Origin: Methylothermaceae bacteria B42
GTDB taxonomy: Bacteria; Pseudomonadota; Gammaproteobacteria; Methylococcales; Methylothermaceae
DNA: 64,000 nucleotides
Reading direction: 5' to 3'
Assembly: GCA_001566965.1 (NCBI GenBank)
Contig: LSNW01000032.1
Span: 558,001 to 622,000 of the forward strand
The first letter of the stretch is position 1, and each line of letters opens with the position of its first letter. The position numbers and the translations under genes were made by a program. The notes under the pieces were generated by a model, which saw nothing but the letters and a program-made list of their open reading frames with translations, was not told the origin of the DNA and did not search any database. Below are positions 38,165-46,745 of the stretch, one piece after another.

Positions 38165-38988
38165 GATTAACACTGCATACCGCACCCGATGTACCCTTGG
38201 AAGCCGAGGTAATCTGTCCCGACCAGTTGCTGGGCAAAAGTCCGGAAGAAGTCGCCAAATTGGCGGTCTTTCATGGCAACGACAAAGCAACCCTGGGGGA
38301 TTTTTTCTCCGTACATGGGAAAGTCCAAGACGACACCATCACCGTCGAGGGCGACCTGGGCAAGGTCAAGTTGATTGGCAGTGGCATGTCTCAAGGCCGT
38401 TTACGCATCGAAGGCAATGTCGGCGCCCATCTGGGCGCGGAAATGTCCGGCGGCGAAATCACCGTGACCGGCAACGCCGGCGACTGGGTGGGCCGGGAAA
38501 TGTCCGGCGGCCGCATCACCATCAAGGGCAACGCCGGCCATATGGTCGGCAGCGCGGTGCGCGGCACCGCGGTCGGCATGCTGGGCGGCGAAATCATCAT
38601 CCACGGCAGCGCCAGAAACGAAGTGGGCAACGGCATGCGCCGGGGGCTTATCGCCATTGGCGCCGGCAGTGGCGATTTCACCGGCGTCAACATGAAGGCT
38701 GGCACCATCGTGGTCCTGGGAGAAATGGGCCAACGTCCCGGCGCCGGCATGGTCCGCGGCACCATCATCACCACCCAACCCGTCACCCTACTCCCCACCT
38801 TCAACTATGACACTACCTACCGTCCTCCCATTATCAGAACCATCCTCCTGTATCTGCGCAAACAAGGCTTCACGATTGAAGATGACTATCTTAACGGTTC
38901 TTATCAGCGTTGGAGCGGGGATTCGATTGAATTGAATAAAGGTGAGATTTTGGTTTTTTCTGACGGCAATACAAAGTACGAAGATTAG
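38161..38988 (+). CDS. fhcC: Formyltransferase/hydrolase complex subunit C
   Basis: A 275-residue FwdC-type structural subunit. The middle (about residues 75-205) is a beta-helix of short Gly-rich repeats such as GAHLGAEMSGGEITVTGNAG and VGREMSGGRITIKGNAG, a fold shared with the C-terminal domain of glutamate synthase. It holds FhcA and FhcB together. It is the last gene of the fhcBADC operon and is followed at 45 nt by the convergent end of the COG0523 gene. Confidence 0.95.
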   Translation: MRLTLHTAPDVPLEAEVICPDQLLGKSPEEVAKLAVFHGNDKATLGDFFSVHGKVQDDTITVEGDLGKVKLIGSGMSQGRLRIEGNVGAHLGAEMSGGEITVTGNAGDWVGREMSGGRITIKGNAGHMVGSAVRGTAVGMLGGEIIIHGSARNEVGNGMRRGLIAIGAGSGDFTGVNMKAGTIVVLGEMGQRPGAGMVRGTIITTQPVTLLPTFNYDTTYRPPIIRTILLYLRKQGFTIEDDYLNGSYQRWSGDSIELNKGEILVFSDGNTKYED

Positions 38989-39033
38989 TGCCGCTATCAA
39001 GACATATGTACCCGATACACAATGGATTGGAAA

Positions 39034-39987
39034 TCAGGAAGAACCCATTCGATGGCATTTATTCACATACACACAGTTTAGCAATTGTTGCCGGAAGTCT
39101 TGCGGTATTCTTGATGTGGAAATGATTTCAACTCGACTATCAGTAGAGGCTTGGCAAGGATGGCTTTCAAAGGAACCATCGGCGATATTGAATAGATACC
39201 AGCCTTTTTCGGTGAAAAATATGCCTTTGATTCGCTCTGGCTGGATGGACATCAAAAGTGTTTCTAAACAAGCAAAATTAAACTGATGCCTTCTGTCGAA
39301 TGTAAATCCGCGGGTTTGAAACGGTTGTTGAGTGGTTGCGCGGTTGTGCGCATGGGGAAACTTGGCGGTTCTGTCAGCGCGGCTGGCTAAATCCAACCAT
39401 GCAAGTTCCAGTTGCGCGTTGATGGTTTCAGAAATCACGGTTTTCGGTGGCCGGCAGGCTTGGGCATAGGCATTAAACCGGTTCACATCTTCTTCGTTGG
39501 CCAAGTCAGTTTTATTGGCAATCAGAATGTCCGCCAACTGCATTTGATCAACGAAGTTTTCGTTGCTGAGGTAACGTTTATCCGATAGTTTTCTTGGATC
39601 AACCAGGCAGATGCTTGCCCTGACATCCAGAGTCTGCCTGAAAAAACCGGTATTGAGCATGTCCAATACTTTTTGGGGATGTCCGAGCCCTGTCGGTTCT
39701 ATCAGCAATCGGTCGGGACGGGTTTCCCTCAACAGCCTGTTGATGGCGGTCTGGAAAGGCAGGCCGACTGCGCAGCAAAGGCATCCGCCTGGAATTTCCT
39801 TGATGACGGCGCCCGATTTGGCATAGATCGCGCCGTCTATGCCAATTTCTCCAAATTCATTGACCAATACCGCCCACTTTTGTCGCCGGGGCTTCTGGCG
39901 AAGCAGGTTCAATATTGCGGTAGTTTTGCCAACGCCCAAAAAACCTAAAATAAGATTGGTGGGCACCTGCTGAATGAGCGTTGGCAT
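39034..39987 (-). CDS. COG0523 GTPase (CobW/YjiA-like metallochaperone)
   Basis: A 317-residue P-loop GTPase. Walker A is GFLGVGKTT near residues 15-23 and Walker B lies in DRLLIEPTGLGHP. The family metal-binding motif GGCLCC is present (CxCC), as is NKTD for guanine specificity. The C-terminal CobW_C domain is shorter than usual. COG0523 proteins deliver zinc, cobalt or other metals to target enzymes using GTP. Which metal is served cannot be told here. It lies 6 nt downstream of the cyclophilin gene on the same strand. Confidence 0.88.
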   Translation of the reverse strand: MPTLIQQVPTNLILGFLGVGKTTAILNLLRQKPRRQKWAVLVNEFGEIGIDGAIYAKSGAVIKEIPGGCLCCAVGLPFQTAINRLLRETRPDRLLIEPTGLGHPQKVLDMLNTGFFRQTLDVRASICLVDPRKLSDKRYLSNENFVDQMQLADILIANKTDLANEEDVNRFNAYAQACRPPKTVISETINAQLELAWLDLASRADRTAKFPHAHNRATTQQPFQTRGFTFDRRHQFNFACLETLLMSIQPERIKGIFFTEKGWYLFNIADGSFESHPCQASTDSRVEIISTSRIPQDFRQQLLNCVYVNKCHRMGSS

Positions 39988-39993
39988 TGAAGG

Positions 39994-40653
39994 TTATTCT
40001 TCCAGGATTTTTGCATGCTCAATGATGACGGGTTCAACTGGTACATCGCTGTAAGGACCTTTGCGGCCGGTTTGAACCTTGGCGATTTCATCCACCACAT
40101 CCATGCCCTCCACGACTTTGCCAAAGACGGCATAGCCCCATCCCTGTGGGGTCTTGTTTTGGTAGTTGAGAAAGTCGTTATCCACCAGATTGATAAAAAA
40201 TTGCGCCGTGGCTGAATCAGGATCGGAGGTGCGGGCCATGGCGATTGTACCGTGGTCGTTTTCCAGACCATTGTCCGCTTCGTTTGGGATCGGAGGATGA
40301 GTCGCTTTTTGTTGCAGATCCGCTGTCATGCCACCACCTTGAATCATGAAATTGGGAATAACCCGGTGAAAGATGGTGCCGTCATAGAAACCTTCTTTCA
40401 CGTAAGTCAAAAAATTCTCCACCGTTTTGGGGGCTTTTTCGGGATACAGTTCCACGACAACTCGGCCTTTTGTCGTTTCAAGCGTTACTTTAGGGTGTTG
40501 CGTCATGGTGGCTCCTTTTGATTGTGATGCTGTGGCCGGCGTCTTTGACGAATTGGCCTTGTCCGCACAGGCCTGGGTAAGGGCGGTTAGGATAAAAAGA
40601 AAAAGAATGGAGAATAGTTTAAAAGCCGGATAGGGTTGTTTTTTCATTAACAT
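39994..40653 (-). CDS. Cyclophilin-type peptidyl-prolyl isomerase, lipoprotein with second internal start
   Basis: From the ATG at 40653 the product is a 219-residue lipoprotein: basic start, hydrophobic [17 protein letters not shown] with a lipobox Cys at 29, then a Ser/Thr-rich linker. The cyclophilin domain begins near residue 54 ([20 protein letters not shown]) with [15 protein letters not shown] and the active-site [11 protein letters not shown]. Met50 at 40506 is preceded by a perfect AAAGGAG at 5-nt spacing and would give a 170-residue cytosolic PpiB-like enzyme. Both forms may be made from one gene. Confidence 0.88.
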   Translation of the reverse strand: MLMKKQPYPAFKLFSILFLFILTALTQACADKANSSKTPATASQSKGATMTQHPKVTLETTKGRVVVELYPEKAPKTVENFLTYVKEGFYDGTIFHRVIPNFMIQGGGMTADLQQKATHPPIPNEADNGLENDHGTIAMARTSDPDSATAQFFINLVDNDFLNYQNKTPQGWGYAVFGKVVEGMDVVDEIAKVQTGRKGPYSDVPVEPVIIEHAKILEE

Positions 40654-40698
40654 TTCCTTTTGGCAAGCTAAAATAGGGCTTTGGGAGGTTTTTCTTGA

Positions 40699-41310
40699 TC
40701 AGGATTTGGGCGGGTGAAAAGGTTGGCCCCACGTTCCAAAATGCACCAGCTCTTCCAATGTCTTGCGTTCCCTTGGGGTTAATTCCCTTTCCTTGAGATC
40801 CTCTTCCAGCTGATCTGGGTTACCAGGCCAGCCAACGGCAATCACGGTTTTTACGATGTATCCTTCCGGAACCCCTAAAGCCAGACCCAATTCTTCTTTT
40901 TTGAATCCAGCCATTTGGTGGGTTGCCAAGCCTGACGCCGTCGCTTGCAGGCAGAAACTGGCATTGGCTTGGCCCAGGTCATGTTCGGCATAGCCATTGG
41001 GCCTCTTATCTTCAAGATAAGGATACGTGATAGCGACTACGAAGAGCGGAACGTGACGGTTCCAGCGCTGATTGACAGGCACCAAATGATCGAAAACGAT
41101 TTGCCAGGACTGGGGATTTTGAAAACGATCGGCCACAATAAACCGCCATGGTTGGGCATTGTAGGTGGAGGCCGACCAACGGGCCGCTTCCAGGCAGGAA
41201 GTCAGCAGCTCGATCGGTACCGGCCGCTCAGGATCAAAAGCTCTCGGGCTCCAGCGTTGAGCAATGAGAGGGTGAACCGGGGCCTGAATATTTAATCGTT
41301 GTTGCGCCAT
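40699..41310 (-). CDS. Nitroreductase family protein
   Basis: A 203-residue FMN-dependent oxidoreductase of the nitroreductase superfamily. FMN-contacting motifs are RWSPRAFDPERPVP near residue 19, AARWSASTYNAQPWRF near residue 42, and HDLGQANASFCLQATASGL with the downstream HQMAGF. The C-terminal part, VIAVGWPGNPDQL, is also typical. Such enzymes reduce nitro-aromatics, quinones or flavins with NAD(P)H, and the natural substrate here is unknown. It stands on its own, 45 nt before the cyclophilin gene. Confidence 0.85.
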   Translation of the reverse strand: MAQQRLNIQAPVHPLIAQRWSPRAFDPERPVPIELLTSCLEAARWSASTYNAQPWRFIVADRFQNPQSWQIVFDHLVPVNQRWNRHVPLFVVAITYPYLEDKRPNGYAEHDLGQANASFCLQATASGLATHQMAGFKKEELGLALGVPEGYIVKTVIAVGWPGNPDQLEEDLKERELTPRERKTLEELVHFGTWGQPFHPPKS

Positions 41311-41385
41311 GGATGATCCTTTATCCGTTGGTTAATCGAGGCTGTATAGAATGCACAAAAATTGTACTCGTTATCCCGCGTTCTG

Positions 41386-41820
41386 TCAGGACTCAATCTT
41401 GTGGGTATGAAGTTCCGCCTCTTGTTCCTGGTAAATCCGATATTTTTTGCGCCCGGCTTGGCGTATTTCCGGCACCTCATTGATGACTTCGGCAATCCGG
41501 TGGATTTGTTGCCAGTTTTCAGGCGGATTGGGATTCAAATTGATCAGCAGCTCATCGAATGACTCCGGCGCCTCACTGGTACCGATGACGATTGGGACCA
41601 TAGGGTCATTGGGATAATTCTCGGCTAAAATATGGGGAATGAAACTTCCCTGGCGGAAGGTCCATAGCAAATCGTCGAGAATCTTTGCCTCGGTATCATC
41701 GGCAGCCAGGATGAAAACCTTGTGACCGGTTCGGTAGGCTTTTTCGGCAATCCGGCAGGCATAAGCACGCCGGGTATGCGGATCTTGGCCCGGGAGCAGA
41801 TAAAAGTCCACCCGGGTCAT
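41386..41820 (-). CDS. holC: DNA polymerase III subunit chi
   Basis: A 144-residue protein that links the polymerase clamp loader to single-strand-binding protein. It begins MTRVDFYLLPG and contains ACRIAEKAYRTGHKVFILA, DDLLWTFRQGSFIPH and PIVIGTSEAPESFDELLINL, all typical of HolC. The frame is open much further upstream, inside pepA, but the ATG at 41820 overlaps the pepA stop by 4 nt (ATGA), which fixes the start. pepA-holC is the common gammaproteobacterial order. Confidence 0.93.
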   Translation of the reverse strand: MTRVDFYLLPGQDPHTRRAYACRIAEKAYRTGHKVFILAADDTEAKILDDLLWTFRQGSFIPHILAENYPNDPMVPIVIGTSEAPESFDELLINLNPNPPENWQQIHRIAEVINEVPEIRQAGRKKYRIYQEQEAELHTHKIES

Positions 41821-43307
41821 GTTTCTACTTGGGAAAGTAGAAACTCGCTCAATAACGGCACGGGACGGCCCGTTGCGCCCTTGTTGGCGCCGGAGTTCCA
41901 GGCAGTGCCGGCAATATCCAAATGAGCCCAGGTAAAATTCTCGGTAAACCGGGCCAGAAAACAGGCAGCGGTGATAGCGCCCGCATTTCTGTCGCCAATA
42001 TTGGGCATATCGGCAAAGTTGGATTTGAGTTGCTCCTGGTATTCCTCCCACAACGGCATCCGCCAGGCCCGGTCCAAAGCATTTTCGCCCGCTTCGAGCA
42101 AGGCTTTGGCCAGATCGTCGTTATTGGAGAACAACCCCGTCGCATGTTTGCCCAAAGCGATCACGCAAGCGCCGGTGAGGGTGGCGATGTCGATGACTTT
42201 TTGGGGATTGAAACGCCCGGTATAGGTCAAGGCATCACAAAGGATAAGCCGGCCTTCCGCGTCGGTATTGAGGATTTCCACGGTTTTGCCGGCCATGGTT
42301 TTCACGATATCTCCAGGTTTGACGGCCTGGCCGTCGGGCAGATTTTCCGAGGAAGGAACGACTCCTACCACATTCAGCGATAAATCCAACTGGGCGATGG
42401 TCTTCAAAGTACCCAGCACGCTGGCGCCCCCACACATATCGTATTTCATTTCATCCATGGTTTGGGAGGGCTTGAGAGAAATCCCGCCAGCATCGAAGGT
42501 CAGCCCCTTCCCCACCAACGCAATCGGCTGGTCCTTGGCCTTGCCGCCCTTGTATTCGAGCACAATCAGTTTGGCCGGCTGGCGGCTGCCTTTGGAAACC
42601 GCCAATAAAGCCCCCATGCCCAGCTTTTCCATGTCGGATTCTTCCAGAACCTGGACCTTGAGTTTGCTGTACTGATCCGCTAATTTCAATGCCGTTTCGG
42701 CCAGGTATGTGGGGGTACAAACATTACCCGGAAGATTGGCCAAGTCTTTACATAGCCGCATCCCTTCGGCAATGGCATGACCTTCTTCCATGCCTTTGTC
42801 AGCTAATCGGGATTCTTCCTTATCCTTACAATGCAAAAGAAGCTGATCGAGCTTCGGCAGATCGCCGGGTTCGGATTTGAGCTCGGTAAAACGGTAACAA
42901 GCATCCTGGAATAATAAAGCTGTCTGGCGGGCTTTCCAACCGCAATCATGGTTGTCAACCGGCACTTCCAACAAGGTGGATAAACCCTGTTTGACCGGAG
43001 AATCCGCAATCTTTTTTGCCGCCGCTGACAACGCTTTGCAGTATTTTTTTGCGTTCAGATCCGTCTTCTTGCCCAAACCAACCAGAAGCAGGCGGTCGGC
43101 TTTGCAACCGGGCAGCTGGTGTAATAAGAGAAGATCCCCGGGCTGACCCTTAAAATCCTCTTGCTTGATAATTTTCCTGACCAGGCCGTCACTGAGAGCA
43201 TCGATATGTTCGGCGCTTTCCGTCAATTTGTTTTTTTCGTAAACGCCGGCAATCAAGCATGGGACGCGTTTTTTCTCTATGGCGCCAGTATGGGTGGCAA
43301 AATTCAT
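41817..43307 (-). CDS. pepA: Leucyl aminopeptidase (cytosol aminopeptidase, M17)
   Basis: A 496-residue M17 aminopeptidase. The dinuclear metal and catalytic residues lie in VGKGLTFDAGGISLKPS, MKYDMCGGASVLGTL and the signature NTDAEGRLILCDALTY. PepA trims N-terminal residues in the cytoplasm and in E. coli also acts as a DNA-binding architectural protein at Xer and carAB sites. It overlaps holC by 4 nt and follows a small membrane protein gene by 21 nt. Confidence 0.96.
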   Translation of the reverse strand: MNFATHTGAIEKKRVPCLIAGVYEKNKLTESAEHIDALSDGLVRKIIKQEDFKGQPGDLLLLHQLPGCKADRLLLVGLGKKTDLNAKKYCKALSAAAKKIADSPVKQGLSTLLEVPVDNHDCGWKARQTALLFQDACYRFTELKSEPGDLPKLDQLLLHCKDKEESRLADKGMEEGHAIAEGMRLCKDLANLPGNVCTPTYLAETALKLADQYSKLKVQVLEESDMEKLGMGALLAVSKGSRQPAKLIVLEYKGGKAKDQPIALVGKGLTFDAGGISLKPSQTMDEMKYDMCGGASVLGTLKTIAQLDLSLNVVGVVPSSENLPDGQAVKPGDIVKTMAGKTVEILNTDAEGRLILCDALTYTGRFNPQKVIDIATLTGACVIALGKHATGLFSNNDDLAKALLEAGENALDRAWRMPLWEEYQEQLKSNFADMPNIGDRNAGAITAACFLARFTENFTWAHLDIAGTAWNSGANKGATGRPVPLLSEFLLSQVET

Positions 43308-43328
43308 GGGGTATTTCCTTATGGGGTA

Positions 43329-43556
43329 TCAATTATTGGCTTGAGCAGTCTCTTCCGGAGCAGTGGGTTGGTTGTCTTCGGGGACAGCCAGGCGGGATCC
43401 GAAAAACATGGAAATATAAACAAGCACCCCAAGCAGGATAACGTTCACTAAACCGGGAAGACGGCCAAACGCCAGGATAAAAAAATCGATCACAAAGATG
43501 GCGGTCATTGCCGGGTGGGCCAGGAACTCTTCAGGTTTGAACTTGATCTTAAACAT
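43329..43556 (-). CDS. Small membrane protein upstream of pepA
   Basis: A 75-residue protein with two hydrophobic segments (AMTAIFVIDFFILAFG and VNVILLGVLVYISMFFG) and a short acidic Pro-rich tail. The family is not recognised. It lies 21 nt before pepA on the same strand and is preceded by AGGAGG, so it is very probably translated and co-transcribed with pepA-holC. Confidence 0.65.
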   Translation of the reverse strand: MFKIKFKPEEFLAHPAMTAIFVIDFFILAFGRLPGLVNVILLGVLVYISMFFGSRLAVPEDNQPTAPEETAQANN

Positions 43557-43743
43557 AAATACCTCCTCTCACATATGGTTTTACGAAATGGGAATAAAGC
43601 AGTAAGCATATTAATTATAAGGGATGTTTCCGATTGCATCACAGACGTTTTTGGTTAGACATAAGAATCGGCCCCCATACGATTTTTCCGGGCCCTTGGT
43701 AATGTGATAGGATTTTTCTAATTCAACCGGATGGAGCACTGTG

Positions 43744-44013
43744 ATGACTGAACGAGAGAAACTGCGCGAAGGCCTAGAAGCATTAAGAAGCGAAATTAAA
43801 AATCTACAAGGCACGGACGCAGCAAGCAAGCAAAGATTGGAAGACTTGGCCGAACGCGTGGAAAAACAGCTGGCGAAAACTGGCGAAAAAAACGAACATC
43901 ACAACCTAATCCAGGAGCTTGAAGAAGAAATCATGCGGTTTGAAGTGGCGCATCCCCGGCTGACAGCGATTATCAACGATCTAATGGTTACATTGAGCAA
44001 CATGGGGATTTGA
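43744..44013 (+). CDS. DUF4404 family small helical protein
   Basis: An 89-residue, mostly helical protein with heptad-like charged stretches (LEALRSEIKNLQG, LEDLAERVEKQLAKT) and the conserved FEVAHPRLTAIINDLMVTLSNMGI tail seen in DUF4404 proteins. The function is unknown. A GTG lies one codon upstream of the chosen ATG. GGAG at about 43733 serves as ribosome-binding site. pcnB follows by 49 nt. Confidence 0.75.
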   Translation: MTEREKLREGLEALRSEIKNLQGTDAASKQRLEDLAERVEKQLAKTGEKNEHHNLIQELEEEIMRFEVAHPRLTAIINDLMVTLSNMGI

Positions 44014-44062
44014 ACGAAACGCCCGTGATATTATCCAACATTTACACACCAGACGATTAACT

Positions 44063-45436
44063 TTGCCGATTCTGAATTTAGTCAAAAAACTTTTCAAACA
44101 GGACAGTTCCGGCCAATCATCGGAAAAAATCGTGTCTCATCCCAGGATTTATGCCCGGCCGGAACACACGATTTCCAGATCGCAGATTAGCCCCAATGCC
44201 TTAAAGGTACTCTATCGCCTGAAAAAAGGAGGCTATAGAGCTTGTCTGGTGGGAGGCTGTGTGCGGGATCTTTTGCTCGGGCGGGAGCCTAAAGACTTTG
44301 ACGTGGCGACAGATGCCCGGCCCGAGGAAGTCAAAGCCCTGTTTCGCAATTGCCGCTTGATAGGACGCCGTTTCCGTCTGGCCCACGTGCGCTTTGGCCG
44401 GGAAATCATTGAAGTGGCGACATTCAGAGCGGGCCTGCCGAGAGGCCAAGGGGACGATTGGGCGCAGGAAGAAGCAACCGGCCGTTTGCTGCGGGATAAT
44501 GTCTACGGCACCATAGAAGAAGACGCCTGGCGGCGGGATTTTACCGTTAACGCCCTCTACTACGATATAAAAGACTTTTCCGTCGTGGACTATGTGGGCG
44601 GTATGGAAGATCTTCACAGCGGAGTGCTCCGTTTGATTGGCGATCCTCAGGTGCGGTTTCGTGAAGATCCTGTCCGGATGCTTCGGGCAATTCGTTTTAT
44701 GATCAAGTTGGGCTTTAAGCTGGATCCTTCCCTTGAAGTCCATCTCAAGCCATTCGCGCCCCTATTGCAAGATATTCCCCCAGCCCGCCTTTATGATGAA
44801 GTTCTGAAAATGTTCATGGGCGGTTATGCCGTGCAAACCTTTGAACTACTGCGCCATTATGAGCTGTTTTCCCCACTGTTTCCGGCAACAGAACAAGCGT
44901 TAAGCCTGGAAGAGCAAGGCTTCCCCCTGGTGTTTTTGGCCCACGCCCTGGAAAATACCGACAAACGCTTGGCCGAAGGTAAAATTGTCACGCCTTATTT
45001 CCTGTATGCGGCTTTGTTGTGGGAACCGGTACGCCTGACCGCCAAGCAACGGGAAATGCTGGGTACACCGCCAGTGGTCGCCATGCAGGAAGCTGCGGGG
45101 GAGGTACTTTCTGAGCAGGTGAAACACGTGGCAATCCCCCGCCGTATCAGTTTGCCCATGCGCGAGGTTTGGAATCTACAACCCCGATTTGAACAGCGCC
45201 GGGGCGCCCGCCCCTTTCGCTTGTTGAGCCATCCGCGATTTCGTGCTGCCTATGATTTCCTGGTTCTGAGGGGGCAATCAGGAGAGGCGGAGCCTGAACT
45301 GGTAGACTGGTGGACCCGTTTTCAAACCGCACCGGAAGGTGAACGCAAAAAAATGCTGGAAGGGCCGCGCCGCAAAACCCGCCGACGCCGTTCAAGGCGA
45401 AAATCCGCTACCAAGCAATCCTCTCCTCAGGAATAA
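44063..45436 (+). CDS. pcnB: Poly(A) polymerase I, TTG start
   Basis: A 457-residue nucleotidyltransferase that adds 3' poly(A) tails to RNA and so marks it for decay. The catalytic motif is LVGGCVRDLLLGREPKDFDV near residues 60-79, followed by GRRFRLAHVRFG, the RNA-binding FREDPVRMLRAIRF and a strongly basic C-terminal tail (RRKTRRRRSRRK). No ATG or GTG precedes the conserved HTISRSQISPNALKVLYRL region, so the TTG at 44063 is the best start. The stop overlaps folK by one base (TAATG). pcnB-folK-panB-panC is a common gammaproteobacterial order. Confidence 0.93.
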   Translation: MPILNLVKKLFKQDSSGQSSEKIVSHPRIYARPEHTISRSQISPNALKVLYRLKKGGYRACLVGGCVRDLLLGREPKDFDVATDARPEEVKALFRNCRLIGRRFRLAHVRFGREIIEVATFRAGLPRGQGDDWAQEEATGRLLRDNVYGTIEEDAWRRDFTVNALYYDIKDFSVVDYVGGMEDLHSGVLRLIGDPQVRFREDPVRMLRAIRFMIKLGFKLDPSLEVHLKPFAPLLQDIPPARLYDEVLKMFMGGYAVQTFELLRHYELFSPLFPATEQALSLEEQGFPLVFLAHALENTDKRLAEGKIVTPYFLYAALLWEPVRLTAKQREMLGTPPVVAMQEAAGEVLSEQVKHVAIPRRISLPMREVWNLQPRFEQRRGARPFRLLSHPRFRAAYDFLVLRGQSGEAEPELVDWWTRFQTAPEGERKKMLEGPRRKTRRRRSRRKSATKQSSPQE

Positions 45437-45939
45437 TGGAAACCACTATTGCCTATATTGGTCTGGGCAGCAATCTTAATCATCCGGTTGAGCAAATTAA
45501 ACAGGCGCGGGCAGCCATTGCCAACTTGGAAAGCACCCAGGAAAAGCGCTTTTCCAGCCTGTACCGGACCGACCCCATGGGCCCCGATCAGCCGGATTAT
45601 ATTAATGCCGTGATGGCTGTGGAAACCTGCCTGTCTCCCGAGGCATTATTGACCCGTTTGCAAAACATAGAGCGGGATCAAGGCCGGGTGCGCCGTGGCG
45701 ACAGATGGGGGCCAAGATCCCTGGACCTTGATATACTCTTGTTTGGCCGCTACTGCATCCGCACCGAGCGGCTTACCATCCCCCATTATGGTATTGCCGA
45801 GCGGGCTTTTGTCCTCTACCCTTTGGCGGAAATCGCCCCTCCTGATCTACTTATTCCCGGCAAAAGCCTATTGAGTGACCTTCTGCGCCGTTGTCCCCCG
45901 GAGGGGATTCAGCGCCTGGGAGAAAATGACGATGTCTAA
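45436..45939 (+). CDS. folK: 2-amino-4-hydroxy-6-hydroxymethyldihydropteridine pyrophosphokinase
   Basis: A 167-residue enzyme of folate synthesis that pyrophosphorylates the pterin before joining p-aminobenzoate. The N-terminal AYIGLGSNL and the HPPK signature RWGPRSLDLDILLFG with its metal-binding Asp pair are present. It overlaps pcnB by 1 nt at the start and panB by 8 nt at the end, so translation is tightly coupled along the operon. Confidence 0.95.
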   Translation: METTIAYIGLGSNLNHPVEQIKQARAAIANLESTQEKRFSSLYRTDPMGPDQPDYINAVMAVETCLSPEALLTRLQNIERDQGRVRRGDRWGPRSLDLDILLFGRYCIRTERLTIPHYGIAERAFVLYPLAEIAPPDLLIPGKSLLSDLLRRCPPEGIQRLGENDDV

Positions 45940-46729
45940 GTTTTTGACCGTCGCAGATCTGAAACAATTAAAACAAACGGGCGAGAAAATCGCTTGCCTG
46001 ACAGCCTATGATGCGACTTTTGCCAAGACATTAGACGCTGCCGGGGTTGATATCCTGTTGGTAGGTGATTCGCTGGGCATGGTTATACAGGGGCAATCGA
46101 CAACCTTACCGGTGACCCTGGATTACATGGTCTATCACACCGCCTGCGTCAATCGCGGACGTGAGCGGGCACTGTTGATTGCCGATTTGCCGTTTATGAC
46201 CTGCTGGTCCCCGGAAGCCGCGCTGCAAAGCGCCGCCCGGCTGATCCAGCAAGGTGGCGCGGAGATGGTCAAACTCGAAGGTGGCCGTCACCGTAGGGAT
46301 GCCATCCGCTTGCTGGTTCAGGAAGGGATTCCGGTATGCGGCCATCTAGGCTTGCTGCCGCAATCCATTCACCGTTTGGGAGGCTATAAAGTTCAGGGAG
46401 TCGCACCTCACGATGCCGAGAAATTGCTGGAAGAAGCTTGCTTGCTGGAAGAGGCAGGCGCAGAGCTGCTGGTGCTCGAATGTATTCCCGCCACTTTGGC
46501 CCGGGCAATTACCATGGAAATAACCATTCCTACCATCGGCATTGGCGCGGGACCCGATTGTGACGGCCAGGTGCTAGTGCTATACGACATGCTGGGATTG
46601 ACCATCGGCAAACCCCCACGCTTCGTGAAGGATTTTCTTGCCGGCGCTGGAGATATCAACTCTGCCGTGTCTGCATACGTGGCCGCGGTTAAGTCCGGGC
46701 AATTTCCTTCTCCGCAACACAGTTATTAG
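45932..46729 (+). CDS. panB: 3-methyl-2-oxobutanoate hydroxymethyltransferase
   Basis: A 265-residue enzyme that makes ketopantoate from ketoisovalerate and methylene-tetrahydrofolate, the first step to pantothenate. Motifs: TAYDATFAKTLDAAGVDILL, GDSLGMVIQGQSTTLPVT, and GIGAGPDCDGQVLVLYDMLG near the C-terminus. An ATG at 45926 is in frame, but the one at 45932 has better spacing from GGGAG. Both lie within the end of folK. panC begins 16 nt after the stop. Confidence 0.96.
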   Translation: MSKFLTVADLKQLKQTGEKIACLTAYDATFAKTLDAAGVDILLVGDSLGMVIQGQSTTLPVTLDYMVYHTACVNRGRERALLIADLPFMTCWSPEAALQSAARLIQQGGAEMVKLEGGRHRRDAIRLLVQEGIPVCGHLGLLPQSIHRLGGYKVQGVAPHDAEKLLEEACLLEEAGAELLVLECIPATLARAITMEITIPTIGIGAGPDCDGQVLVLYDMLGLTIGKPPRFVKDFLAGAGDINSAVSAYVAAVKSGQFPSPQHSY

Positions 46730-46745
46730 CGCAACTGACAGCCTG

